Positions 17,636 through 27,468 of a stretch of 64,000 nt of DNA are shown here, piece after piece (the first letter of the stretch is position 1; the number at the start of each line of letters is the position of its first letter). Both the position numbers and the translations under genes were made by a program. The notes below the pieces were generated by a model. That model made no database searches. It was not told where the DNA came from and was given only the letters and a program-made list of their open reading frames with translations. Source of the DNA: Tillandsia leiboldiana (taxonomy: Eukaryota > Streptophyta > Magnoliopsida > Poales > Bromeliaceae); the NCBI GenBank assembly GCA_029204045.2, contig CM055071.1, positions 24,165,693 through 24,229,692 of the forward strand, given 5' to 3'.

Positions 17636-19657
17636 TTAAGGACAAGGAGGGGTTTCACCTTTGCATACCCAAACCTTTTGAGTTTTGGAGTATGTTGGTA
17701 AAGGTTGAGAGATTCTCCTTGAAGACGACGTCTTGTATGATTGATCTTTTTCCTTTGTCATCGTCTTGTTTGAGGTGCTACCAATGTTCTTTCCTTTTGA
17801 AAAATCCTTCCTTGAATTCCGGGAAGTGAGCTTATTGGTAGCAATTGCAAGATGTGGTTGATTTGTTCTTTGAACTCCAATCTCGCAATTTCTTTCGATG
17901 TGCCCTGCAAAATTACAACGAAAACATACCTTTGAGCTTGACGATTCCGAAGAGGATGAGGTAGGTTTGTTGTCGTTGTTTGTCTTGAATTCCGATGTCG
18001 GAGGAGGAGATACCGACTGAGGCACAAAGACTGTCCCACTCGAACTTGGACTGTTTCCAGTTTGAGTGTACCCGAGGCCGAACCGATTTGTTTGACCAAG
18101 ACCAAGGAGTTTATCCAACTTACTCCTTCCTAAAGAGAATTGCTGTAAGTCATCCTTGAGTTGGAGAATGGTCTCTGTCATTTCCCGTCTTTCCTGTCGG
18201 CCCTCGCCATAGAGCTTCAAGAAGTAGTTTGCTTTGTTCACCATATCTATATAGTTCTTCTCGAGCTGCTCATTGGACTCTTGAAGGGAAACATTTGCTT
18301 TTATCAAACTATCCCTTTCCACTTCAAGATCGGTCGAGAGAGAAGTTACCCTTTTTACTTCTTCTTCGAGATCCTGCAATCTCCCTCTCAACCCCTTGTT
18401 TTGCTTAGCCGGTTTCTTTAAATCCTGTAAAGATCTGTGATAGGCTAGAGCAAACTCTTCACCTTCCGAATCATCCGATTCATTGTCCATTGCATTCTTT
18501 TCAACAGTGGAGTTGGACAATGATTCAGACGTACTTGCCATAAAGCACATGAATGGTGAAGATGTGGACACGTGGAATGCCGTGGAGCTCTTTTCTTCAT
18601 CACTTGAAGTCGACTCATTTGACGTTGAGTTGTCATCCCAAGTGACGACTTGCATCGCCTTCTTCTTTGCCGGATACTTGTTAGGACACTCCGTTGCAAT
18701 GTGGCCGTAGCCTCGACATTTGAAGCATTGCAGTTGTCCTTCTGAACTTTTCTTATCCTTTGAGAAGTTCTCCTGCTTTCTTGACTTGTGACTTGGAGTA
18801 CCCTTGCCTTTGTTCCACTTTCCGAAGGATGGAGATTTGCTTGAATTACCCCTTCGAAAGTTGCGGCGAAAATTCCTTGTCAAGAGAGCGAGCTGCTTCT
18901 CAAATTCCTCCATAGAAAGGTTCTCGTCATCGTCCGAGGAGGATGTATCCGCGTCTTCTTCCTTAGTTGTTTTCAACGCATAACCTGAAGACTTAGAAGT
19001 GGATGCTTTTCCAGAAGAATTGTTAGTATTAAAAGTCATTTCATAAGTTTGTAATGAACCAACTAATTCCTCTACACGTATTTCGTCCGGGTGTTTAATA
19101 GTTTCAATGGCAGTAACCTTTGGGCGAAATCGTTCAGGAAGAGTTCTTAAGATTTTTCTTACAATCTTAAATTCTGGAATCTTCTCTCCCAGATTAGCAC
19201 ATGAGTTTACGATGTCTTGCAATCGTGTATAGTAGTCCGTGAAAGATTCATTTTCTGCCATCAAGATAGAGTCAAACTTGCTCGTAAGCATCTGCAGTTT
19301 CTGAATCTTCACGAGGTTAGTTCCCTCATGTGTAACCTGGAGAACATCCCAGATTTCTTTCGCAGTCTCACATGCCGAGACGCGAGAGAATTCAGTTTGA
19401 GATAAGGCATTAAAAATAGCATTAATTCCCTTACCATTGTAAGAAGATAACTCAAACTCTTCCTTGGTCCATTTCGACCTAGGTTTTAAGGTGTGAACAT
19501 CAGAGATAAGTTCAGTTGGATTAGTCCATCCTGATTCAATAGAATGCCACACCCTTTCGTCGATGGAAGATAAAAAGGCTTTCATCCGTACTTTCCAGTA
19601 CGCATAATTTGTTCCATCAAAGAAAGGGGGTCGATTGATGTTTCCACCTTCAACCAT
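17636..19657 (-). CDS. gag: SirA' Gag (673 aa)
   Basis: Complete Gag with its own stop. Residues 1 to about 405 are almost identical to SirA Gag, including the first CCHC knuckle (CFKCRGYGHIATEC, 311-324). From there on the coiled coil is only about 70-75% similar, the second knuckle reads CFRCNFAGHIERNC (about 578-591), and the basic tail ends K-V-W-V-C-K-G-E-T-P-P-C-P then stop. The abrupt change of similarity points to a recombinant gag. The stop falls at the Gag/PR border, as in SirB. Confidence 0.92.
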   Translation of the reverse strand: MVEGGNINRPPFFDGTNYAYWKVRMKAFLSSIDERVWHSIESGWTNPTELISDVHTLKPRSKWTKEEFELSSYNGKGINAIFNALSQTEFSRVSACETAKEIWDVLQVTHEGTNLVKIQKLQMLTSKFDSILMAENESFTDYYTRLQDIVNSCANLGEKIPEFKIVRKILRTLPERFRPKVTAIETIKHPDEIRVEELVGSLQTYEMTFNTNNSSGKASTSKSSGYALKTTKEEDADTSSSDDDENLSMEEFEKQLALLTRNFRRNFRRGNSSKSPSFGKWNKGKGTPSHKSRKQENFSKDKKSSEGQLQCFKCRGYGHIATECPNKYPAKKKAMQVVTWDDNSTSNESTSSDEEKSSTAFHVSTSSPFMCFMASTSESLSNSTVEKNAMDNESDDSEGEEFALAYHRSLQDLKKPAKQNKGLRGRLQDLEEEVKRVTSLSTDLEVERDSLIKANVSLQESNEQLEKNYIDMVNKANYFLKLYGEGRQERREMTETILQLKDDLQQFSLGRSKLDKLLGLGQTNRFGLGYTQTGNSPSSSGTVFVPQSVSPPPTSEFKTNNDNKPTSSSSESSSSKVCFRCNFAGHIERNCEIGVQRTNQPHLAIATNKLTSRNSRKDFSKGKNIGSTSNKTMTKEKDQSYKTSSSRRISQPLPTYSKTQKVWVCKGETPPCP

Positions 19658-19676
19658 TGTTCACAACCCTATTCCC

Positions 19677-19688
19677 GCTCCGATACCA
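19677..19688 (-). other. Primer binding site of SirA'
   Basis: Minus strand TGGTATCGGAGC, the same variant as in SirB, three bases from the LTR. Confidence 0.9.
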
Positions 19689-19690
19689 CT

Positions 19691-21026
19691 TGTTGGGTCG
19701 TAAATAATACGGATCTAAATAGGGGAAGAAACACCTAGAGGGGGGTGAATAGGTGTAAACGTATAAACACTCAAAAATCGTTGCGATAAAAAACCCAATG
19801 CGGAAATGAAAATAACTCGCAAGATTTTTACGTGGAAAACTCCATCACCGGAGTAAAAAACCACGGGACCGATAACACGGCAGAAATCCACTAGAATTAA
19901 AACACGTACAAGGTGATTTACCGTACACACTTACGACTCAACCTTTTCCATACGCTCCTAGAGGATCTTCTCCGCTCGCTCCAAACGCTTCTCGAATCCA
20001 CGATCTGCGCCCAACGCCGAATCCACGGCGTCCAACGTCGAATCCACGACGTCCGACCGAATCCACGGTCTTCACCCAATAGCACCCTTCGAATCCACGA
20101 ACGTGCCTCGCTCCGAATCCACGAGAGCGATTGAACCTTGAATCCACAAGGACACGCGAATCCACGCGCCGATTTTGGGGTAATCGTTGTTTTTGGGTGG
20201 TGATGATCCGCCGAATACTTAGATCAAAGATAGATCGGAAATACCATCTAAGTATTCATTAGTTTGATTCAACTCAAGATGTGAGTATGAAAACCTAGAA
20301 TCAAACTAATCAATATAGATGAAGAAACATAGAGTATTCTCTAATGATTTCCTTTCTTCTCTATATGTGGATCTATAGCCGTATAAGATGATATATGAAA
20401 ATGACGGCTATGTGGATTGACCCTAGAAAGAAAGACATAGGGTCTATTTATAGGTTAGAAACCCTAGGAAGGAGATAAGAATCAAAAACCTGCCATTTCT
20501 GGAATTTTACGGACGGCGATCCGGATCGTGATAACTGAGATCCGGATCGTCATAACGAAACAGCCAATTCCAGAAAAACGAAGGTTCGGGATCCGGATCA
20601 TGTGACTACGATCCGGATCGTTCATACAGTTCACCAAACATCAACGTTCGGGATCCGGATTGCGAAGCAAGATCCGGATCGTTCAAGGTAGATGGTAAAC
20701 TCAACGTTCGGGATCCGGATCAAGAGACTACGATCCGGATTGCGACGATGTATGAACGAACCACCTTCGGGATCCGGATCGAACAGCCTGATCCGGATCC
20801 TGAACATGTCCCAAGTCCAGTTTTTGATTTTTATGCAATGAAAGATTCTTCCAAGTGTTTCTACACTACAAGAAGTATTCGGATCACACAAATTCTTTAG
20901 TTAAACATACCTGATCCTTTTGAATTCTTCTTTCTTGAGATTGAGTTAAATGATCCAACTTTCTTCACCTTCAATCTTCAGGACTTGAAACTTTCACGAA
21001 ACTACGCCAACTCAAATTCGGTAACA
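19691..21026 (-). repeat. SirA' 5' LTR (1336 bp, reversed)
   Basis: From TGTTACCGAA (21026) to CCCAACA (19691). Palindrome array 20518-20799, TATA 20444-20453, hairpin array 19984-20169. Differs from the 3' copy at about two bases (19983 and 21020 regions). Confidence 0.97.
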
Positions 21027-21031
21027 AACGC
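21027..21031. repeat. Target-site duplication of SirA', right copy (AACGC)
   Basis: Matches 3425-3429. Confidence 0.95.
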
Positions 21032-24000
21032 TCATCTCAAGCACCTCTTGCATCAACTACCAAAAAGGCTCCTTTCCGGAAATCAAAGCAAAACTTTTCA
21101 AATGAAAAGAGACTTGGTAGTTCACCGCGCAAGACGACTTCATCAAGGAGCAACAATCGTTTTAACAAGACGCTTTCACCTAGGCACAAAACTTCACGAC
21201 CATTACAGACGCATTCCAAAAAGGTTTGGGTGCGCAAAGGTGAAATTTTCCCTTGTCTTGTTTCCAATATTTCCTTGCATGCATATGATAGCTCGTCTTG
21301 GTATCTGGATAGCGGGTGTTCCCGTCACATGACCGGTGACAAAAATAGTTTTCAAAATCTTGAGAAAATCTCCGGAGGACGCGTTGTTTTCGGAGACGGT
21401 CGTTCTTCCAAAATTATTGGAAAGGGAACAGTAGCTATTCCAGATGGCCCGGTTCTAAATAATGTGTTATTTGTTGATGGCCTTAAGACTAACCTCATAA
21501 GCATAAGTCAACTTTGCGACAATGGTTTTTCAGTTAACTTTTCTTCTGTTGAATGTGTTGTAACTGATAAGGACCAAGTCTTCTTTTTAAAAGGGGTTAG
21601 ATATGAAAACAATTGTTATGTTGTTCCTAATAAATTTTCTGAAACATGTAACCTAGTTTCTTTGGGTAATGAATCAATTTGGCATGAAAGGCTAGGTCAC
21701 ATAAATTTTAAGGAACTTGCTAAGATTTCAAATAAGGACGTGGTCAAGGGGATTCCAAAACTTTTATTTAAACAAAACATTGTGTGTGGTGGCTGTCAAA
21801 AGGGAAAACAGTCCAGGACTGCACACAAGAGCTTGAACCACATCGGTACAAAACGGCCTTTGGAACTTTTGCACATGGATTTAATGGGGCCAACTCGTCA
21901 ACCATCTTTGGGAGGTAAATGGTATATTTTCTTATTGGTTGATGATTTCTCTCGGTTTTCTTGGGTAGCATTTCTGAGAGAGAAAGCTGATACGTTTGAC
22001 TCTTTTCATGAGATTTGCCATCGTATTATGATTGAAAAGAATGAAAAGATCATTCGTGTTAGAAGTGATAGGGGTGGAGAATTCATAAATTCAAAATTCA
22101 TTGACTTTTGTACTTCAAATGGCATTAAACATGAATTCTCGGCACCCTATACACCTCAGCAGAATGGTGTTGTTGAGCGCAAAAACAGGGTTGTTCAAGA
22201 GATGGCGCGTGTGATGCTTCATAGCCGGAAATTACCGCTACATTTTTGGGCTGAAGCTGTGAACACCGCTGTCTATGTCATTAACAGAGTGTATTTGCGC
22301 CCAGGAACCTTGAATACACCATATGAGCTGTGGTTTAGTAGAAAACCGGATATCAAGTACTTTCGTATCTTCGGGAGTCGATGTTACATCTTACGTGACC
22401 GTGAAAATCTTGGAAAGTTCGACTCTCGAAGTGATGAAGGGATCTTTTTGGGTTATTCTACGAATAGTAGAGCATATCGAGTATTAAACATTGAATCTAA
22501 GACGATCGTAGAATCTATAAATGTTAAAGTAGATGAAGCTTCTCATTTTGAATCTGAAAAATCTACCCTCGATATCTCTCTAGATGATGATTCTCCTGCT
22601 AGTGCATCTGCTCATAATAATACTTCCAATATTAATGATGCATCTAATGGTTCTTCTAGTTTATCTGATGTGCAGGAATCATCTCGTGTACCTCCGAGTA
22701 CTCCGTTTCAACAAACGCTACGAATCTCCAAGGATCATCCGAAATCGAACATCATTGGAGATCCACAAGAAGGAGTTAGAACTCGAAGGCAGTTGGTTTG
22801 CGGATTTGCTTGCTACGTATCTTTAATCGAACCAAAGACAATAGATGAAGCTCTTCAGGATGACTACTGGATTAAAGCAATGCAGGAAGAGCTTCATCAA
22901 TTTGAGCGAAACAAAGTCTGGGAATTAACGAAGCCTCCAAAGCAACATAATGTGATAGGTACCAAATGGATCTTCAAGAACAAGAAAGATGAAGATGGTA
23001 CTATCATCAGGAACAAGGCACGACTAGTTGCTCAAGGCTACTCTCAAGTAGAAGGTATAGACTTTGACGAAACTTTCGCCCCTGTAGCTAGACTCGAGTC
23101 CATTCGTATATTGTTTGCTATTGCTTGTCATTTTAAAATCAAATTATTTCAAATGGACGTCAAGAGCGCATTTCTAAATGGGTTTTTAAATGAGGAAGTT
23201 TATGTAGCTCAACCGAAAGGTTTTGTAGATCATAAACAACCTAACCATGTTTTTCGTTTGAAAAAGGCTCTTTACGGTCTGAAACAAGCACCGCGAGCAT
23301 GGTACGAAAGGTTAACAAAGCACCTTTTGGAGAAGGGCTATACTCGAGGGGGAGCTGACAGGACTCTCTTTGTGAAGCATTATCAAAATAATTTCATTGT
23401 AGCACAAATCTATGTCGATGACATTGTATTTGGTGCAACAAAAGATAATGATGCTTCTAAATTCGCGGAGACCATGGAAAGCGAATTTGAGATGTCCATG
23501 ATGGGCGAACTGTTTTATTTTCTTGGATTGCAAATTAAACAAAATGATGAAGGTATTCACTTGAGTCAATCCAAGTATGCACTGGAGTTGGTCAAAAAGT
23601 TTGATCTAGAAAATTGTAAAGATTTTCCAACTCCAATGGGAACTAGCCACAAGGGACTTGGAAGTGAATCACATAGTGAGAATGTAGACGAGAAACTGTA
23701 TAGAAGTATGATTGGAAGTCTACTTTACCTCACGGCTAGTCGCCCGGATATATCCTTTAGTGTTGGGATTTGCGCGAGTTATCAATCAGCACCAAAGGAG
23801 GTTCACCTGAAAGCGGTGAAACGGATCATCCGGTACATCAAAGGATCAATTAATTTCGGAATTTGGTATCCTATGGGAACAAGTCTGGACATTGTTGGAT
23901 ACTCAGATGCCGATTGGGCAGGATCAGTGGATGATCGGAAAAGCACGAGTGGTGCATGCTTCTATCTTGGCCATTGCCTTGTTGCATGGCACAGTAAAAA

Positions 24001-24358
24001 GCAGAATTGCATAGCACTCTCGACTGCCGAAGCGGAATACATTTCAGCTGGAAGTTGCTCAACTCAACTCATTTGGATGAAAAGCGTATTGAGTGACTTC
24101 CGCATTTCAGCATCTTCGGTAACAATTCTTTGTGACAACACAAGTGCAATTAACATTTCTAAAAACCCTGTGTTGCACTCTAGAACAAAACATATTGAAC
24201 TTAGATATCATTTTCTTAGAGAGCTAGTTGAATCAAATACTCTTCAACTTTCATATATTTCAACTGAAGATCAATTAGCTGACTTTTTAACAAAACCTTT
24301 GGATCAAAAACGTTTTATTCATTTGCGAAAAGCAATTGGTATGCTTTCTTTGAAATAA
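21032..24358 (+). CDS. pol: SirA gag C terminus and complete Pol (PR-IN-RT-RH), second part of the interrupted gag-pol
   Basis: The frame continues from gag codon 597, so gag-pol was one polyprotein of about 1705 residues before SirA' landed. Domains: basic Gag tail (21032-21240); aspartic protease with DSG at 21308; HHCC integrase finger (W-H-E-R-L-G-H near 21680, C-x2-C near 21785); integrase core D 21878, D 22067, E 22175; RT with ALYGLKQAPRAWY and YVDD at 23411; RNase H with DADWAG near 23900 and STAEAEY near 24025. All catalytic residues that I can check are present and no stop or shift is seen. It ends A-I-G-M-L-S-L-K. Confidence 0.95.
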   Translation, partial: SSQAPLASTTKKAPFRKSKQNFSNEKRLGSSPRKTTSSRSNNRFNKTLSPRHKTSRPLQTHSKKVWVRKGEIFPCLVSNISLHAYDSSSWYLDSGCSRHMTGDKNSFQNLEKISGGRVVFGDGRSSKIIGKGTVAIPDGPVLNNVLFVDGLKTNLISISQLCDNGFSVNFSSVECVVTDKDQVFFLKGVRYENNCYVVPNKFSETCNLVSLGNESIWHERLGHINFKELAKISNKDVVKGIPKLLFKQNIVCGGCQKGKQSRTAHKSLNHIGTKRPLELLHMDLMGPTRQPSLGGKWYIFLLVDDFSRFSWVAFLREKADTFDSFHEICHRIMIEKNEKIIRVRSDRGGEFINSKFIDFCTSNGIKHEFSAPYTPQQNGVVERKNRVVQEMARVMLHSRKLPLHFWAEAVNTAVYVINRVYLRPGTLNTPYELWFSRKPDIKYFRIFGSRCYILRDRENLGKFDSRSDEGIFLGYSTNSRAYRVLNIESKTIVESINVKVDEASHFESEKSTLDISLDDDSPASASAHNNTSNINDASNGSSSLSDVQESSRVPPSTPFQQTLRISKDHPKSNIIGDPQEGVRTRRQLVCGFACYVSLIEPKTIDEALQDDYWIKAMQEELHQFERNKVWELTKPPKQHNVIGTKWIFKNKKDEDGTIIRNKARLVAQGYSQVEGIDFDETFAPVARLESIRILFAIACHFKIKLFQMDVKSAFLNGFLNEEVYVAQPKGFVDHKQPNHVFRLKKALYGLKQAPRAWYERLTKHLLEKGYTRGGADRTLFVKHYQNNFIVAQIYVDDIVFGATKDNDASKFAETMESEFEMSMMGELFYFLGLQIKQNDEGIHLSQSKYALELVKKFDLENCKDFPTPMGTSHKGLGSESHSENVDEKLYRSMIGSLLYLTASRPDISFSVGICASYQSAPKEVHLKAVKRIIRYIKGSINFGIWYPMGTSLDIVGYSDADWAGSVDDRKSTSGACFYLGHCLVAWHSKKQNCIALSTAEAEYISAGSCSTQLIWMKSVLSDFRISASSVTILCDNTSAINISKNPVLHSRTKHIELRYHFLRELVESNTLQLSYISTEDQLADFLTKPLDQKRFIHLRKAIGMLSLK

Positions 24359-25298
24359 ACTTCTTTTTGAAACCTTTGCTTAAAATAGGTTTTGTATTTG
24401 TTTTGTTCTATTCAATATCTATGTTTATACATAGGATAGTAATTGAGCATAGATCTTAATTGACTTTAATTGCATCTTTTCGCACATTTAGAAATTTATT
24501 ATGCTTTTGCCATCATAATATTTCTTTGTTGTAATGATCGTTTATGTTAATTAAATCATCTTCTAAAGTGATCAAAGTCAATTTCTCTCTCAATGATCTC
24601 TTGGTATAGTCATTATCTTATTTGACTGTTTAGTCGAGTATGAAATCGAGATCAATTTTTGGTTGAATACTTTATATCTTAAATAATTGATAGCCAATTG
24701 AGGGGGAGTCAAAGATAATGTAAAATGCTCAAAAGATGTGGAAAGAGTTACATCCCAATGAGGAGTGTGAAAACTACCACCACATGGAGGAAAGAGCTAC
24801 CACCTCGGTCGTCCGAGTATTGTGTGCAGCTACCACATGTATACCAAGCATGGTTGTTCAAATTTTTGATTAAGTAAAATGCATGTTGAAATACTTGACT
24901 CTGTCAAATTTCAAGGTTGGTATAAGGTGGGATTTTAAAGAAAGATGCTCAAAGAGCCACTCTCTTCAACAGATTGTCTAGAAATATTATCTACCATATT
25001 TGGGATTTCAAACATCTATTGATCTTTGTATTTCATTTTCTTTACCGAATTGATTATTTGATAAAGGCATTACTCATAAGATCAAGTTAGATGTAATTGA
25101 AGGTGTTCAACTTTAAGGGATTTAATTCTTGTAAATTTTCGTTTCATTTTTGGATATTACTGATAGATTTGGCATAATCTAATTCTTGTTGTGTGAAACG
25201 ATGCGTTTTGTTTAAAGTTGATACACCTTTGTGCTTACAATCTTTTTCTGGTTTTTCTTGAATTTCTCTGAAATTTTTCTAAAGAAAAAGTTGGGGTC
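24359..25298 (+). other. SirA noncoding region after pol, with conserved block (24735-24960)
   Basis: No gene. 24735-24840 and 24914-24960 carry the block shared with SirB and SirA' (AAAACTACCACCACATG, GGTCGTCCG, GGTTGGTATAAGGTGGGAT). TATACCAA (about 24840) and TTGGTATA (about 24916) could pair in RNA. A GAGGGGGAG tract lies near 24702. Confidence 0.7.
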
Positions 25299-25469
25299 GA
25301 TCCGGATCGGGCAAGGTGATCCGGATCCCGAACGCAGGTTTTCTCCTGCGGGCTGACGATCCGGATTGGACCTGCCGATCCGGATCCCGAACGCAGTTTT
25401 TTTCACTGCGGGTAGCCGATCCGGATCGCAAGCTCGGGAGGATCCGGATCGCGGCTAGGTTTTTATAAA
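25299..25469 (+). promoter_or_regulatory. Internal promoter-like block of SirA (three palindrome pairs plus TATA)
   Basis: GATCCGGATC or a one-base variant starts at 25299/25318, 25358/25377 and 25418/25441. Offsets are 19, 19 and 23 bp; pair steps are 59 and 60 bp, as in the LTR. Between the pairs lie two small inverted repeats, CGCAGG/CCTGCG (25333-25350) and CGCAGT/ACTGCG (25392-25410). TTATAAA follows at 25463-25469. A candidate intron and the third ORF come next. That the block drives a separate mRNA is inference. Confidence 0.68.
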
Positions 25470-25585
25470 GAACAAAAGGGTTTTGATTTCTTTTACTCCA
25501 ATCTTTTGTTCAAAAGTTTCCAGAGCGCTTCTCTCTAGATTTCATCCTCCTTGGAAGCTTTCTAACTCAAGTTCTTCAGTTCCAA

Positions 25586-25966
25586 GTAAGTTTTATTGAT
25601 CAAAATCTCGGTTTTTCACCGTTTTTCTCTTTTCCTCCTCAAACGTACGAAATTCTTGGATCGATTTTGTTTGTGGATGGTTTTTGATCAAATTTCTTTT
25701 GAAATAAGAACTCTGGGTTGTTTAGTTTTGATTATATGCTAGGTTTTTTCCTGATTAACGGATTTTTAGGCTTCGATTTCTAAAATTTCGGTTTTAGGGC
25801 ATATAATAAGGATTTTCGAAAATCATGCAATTGATCTATCTTTAAAAGTCCTTTTGCAAAACTAACTTGATTCTTAGTCTCTCTACATGATTATGATTGT
25901 TTGGGTACAATTTTTTCAATTTTTGAAAACTAAGAATTTTTGTGTTCTTGAGTTGGTTTTCACAGG
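25586..25966 (+). other. Candidate intron in the leader of the SirA third ORF
   Basis: Donor CCAA|GTAAGT at 25586, T-rich run, acceptor TTTTCACAG| at 25966 (381 nt). The homologous intron in SirA' is 388 nt. Identity with SirA' ends about 20 bp before the acceptor. Confidence 0.5.
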
Positions 25967-25995
25967 ACACCTTCTTAACTCAAGCATTTTGTTCA

Positions 25996-27468
25996 ATGGC
26001 ACTTAATTCAATGTGTTTCTCTTGGTTAATCCTTCTCCTGGTCTCAATGGTACACACTCGCCCTACAAATAAACTAAAGAGAGCCAAGAACCTCCAACAA
26101 AAAGGTGATTTTGTCGAGGTCAGTGACACAGAGGTAGATTGTCATGAGGTTGACTGGGCAGCATTGACGGATGATGATGACTCAATGTATGAACAAGAAC
26201 CGTCTGATGATTCAAGGAGAAAGGCGTCTGTTAAATCAAAAGAAAAGGCAAATAAAGGACCAGGAAAAGCATCAATGGCAGCACCAATCATCTCCATGAA
26301 AAGAAAGAGAATAACTAGACGCTGTGGGCTACGACAGGACATTAATGTTGACACGCCGATAGCTCCTGACTCCCCACATCGCTTGGAAGAAGTATTCGGT
26401 AACACTGATCGTCTTCGAGCCTTTGCACATCGCGAATGCATTGGTGAAAGGCATGTTAACATTGAGGCTCTGCAAGGTCACTCCCCTGCCTTTGGCCTTC
26501 TGATTGAACAAGCAAACCTTATTCAAGTATGTCGTTTCCCAGAAACTCTTGGCTACTGTTTGCATCATGTGAGGACCTTCTACACTAATGCACGACATCT
26601 TCGAGAGGTTGAGAACGGTCCTATGGAGTTCTACACGAACATCCAAGGCACAAGGTTTAAGATTACTCCACAATTGATTGGCGAGGTTTTGGGAATGGAA
26701 GCCAGCAAGAAAGGAGTTCACTACTTGAAGGGGGTAAATTTGACAAACACATTATGGCAAAAAGTAATAGAGGGAATTTGTCTCGAGGGAACACAATCAA
26801 CCGAAAAATCTATTCGATCTAAAGAACTTCGTCTTGAATATCGCTTCTTAAACTTCATCACATGCTACAATATACTTCCAAATATGCAGACAAAGGTTGT
26901 GAGATGGGACCGGTTGCTGTTTTTGTATCTCATAGGACATCGATCAGAGGCAACGGCATTGAATATCAACATTCCATACATTATCTGGAATAGAATGGCG
27001 CGATATGTTGAGCATCCTCACCCCACTGAGAGAATTCCATTTCCCTTGATTATAATGAGGATTTTACAGAAATTTCAGGTTGACATTACTTCAACAACTT
27101 ATCATCAATGTCTGAGCATGATAAATGAGTCTACTATTGTCAAATCCCTCCATAAGTTGCCGCATGTCACTCCAGTTCCTGCATCTGGAACAAAGCACAG
27201 TACAAGCACTGCCGCATCACCATCTCGACAAGCAACTGGCACAGATGATGAAGCATCAATAACATCGATTATCAAGGAACAACAGCGACTATCTGTTAAG
27301 CAAGAACAAATTTTGACGGAGCAACAACGAATTACCAAAGAGCTTGAGATTACAACGACAGCTCACATTACCATAACGAAGAAGATCAATTCAATGGACA
27401 AACGGATGCGAAAGATACTCTCTAAGATGGGTTGCACAAGCTCTGAAGACTCAGATTCTGACAACTGA
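25996..27468 (+). CDS. Third ORF of SirA (490 aa), plant-transposon-type domain in env position
   Basis: Unknown function. The first ATG after the candidate acceptor is 25996; the frame is open upstream to 25942 but that part is intron. N terminus: hydrophobic C-F-S-W-L-I-L-L-L-V-S-M-V (about 7-19), then H-T-R and a charged low-complexity region. The globular domain (about 138-360) has E-C-I-G-E-R-H-V, F-P-E-T-L-G-Y-C-L-H, L-I-G-E-V-L, E-L-R-L-E-Y-R-F-L-N-F and R-M-A-R-Y-V-E, again resembling Pfam PF20167 from memory. A coiled coil runs at about 423-480 and the end is acidic. A hydrophobic N terminus and C-terminal coiled coil recall Sirevirus env-like proteins, but membrane insertion is not shown. 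The frame is intact. Confidence 0.83.
   Translation: MALNSMCFSWLILLLVSMVHTRPTNKLKRAKNLQQKGDFVEVSDTEVDCHEVDWAALTDDDDSMYEQEPSDDSRRKASVKSKEKANKGPGKASMAAPIISMKRKRITRRCGLRQDINVDTPIAPDSPHRLEEVFGNTDRLRAFAHRECIGERHVNIEALQGHSPAFGLLIEQANLIQVCRFPETLGYCLHHVRTFYTNARHLREVENGPMEFYTNIQGTRFKITPQLIGEVLGMEASKKGVHYLKGVNLTNTLWQKVIEGICLEGTQSTEKSIRSKELRLEYRFLNFITCYNILPNMQTKVVRWDRLLFLYLIGHRSEATALNINIPYIIWNRMARYVEHPHPTERIPFPLIIMRILQKFQVDITSTTYHQCLSMINESTIVKSLHKLPHVTPVPASGTKHSTSTAASPSRQATGTDDEASITSIIKEQQRLSVKQEQILTEQQRITKELEITTTAHITITKKINSMDKRMRKILSKMGCTSSEDSDSDN

Larger units (their letters stand above)
3430..21026 (-). mobile_element. SirA': Sirevirus-type copia element with protease deletion, inserted in SirA gag
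   Basis: On the minus strand: 5' LTR (21026-19691), primer site, gag (19657-17636), deletion scar, pol lacking PR and the integrase zinc finger (17525-15102), noncoding block, internal promoter-like array, intron, third ORF (13457-11979), SirB insertion, purine tracts, 3' LTR (4765-3430). LTRs, the first two thirds of gag, and IN-RT-RH are nearly identical to SirA; the gag C terminus and third ORF are not. The two LTRs differ at about two positions by eye, so it is very young. It cannot make its own protease, so it must have moved with help from an intact relative. Confidence 0.93.
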
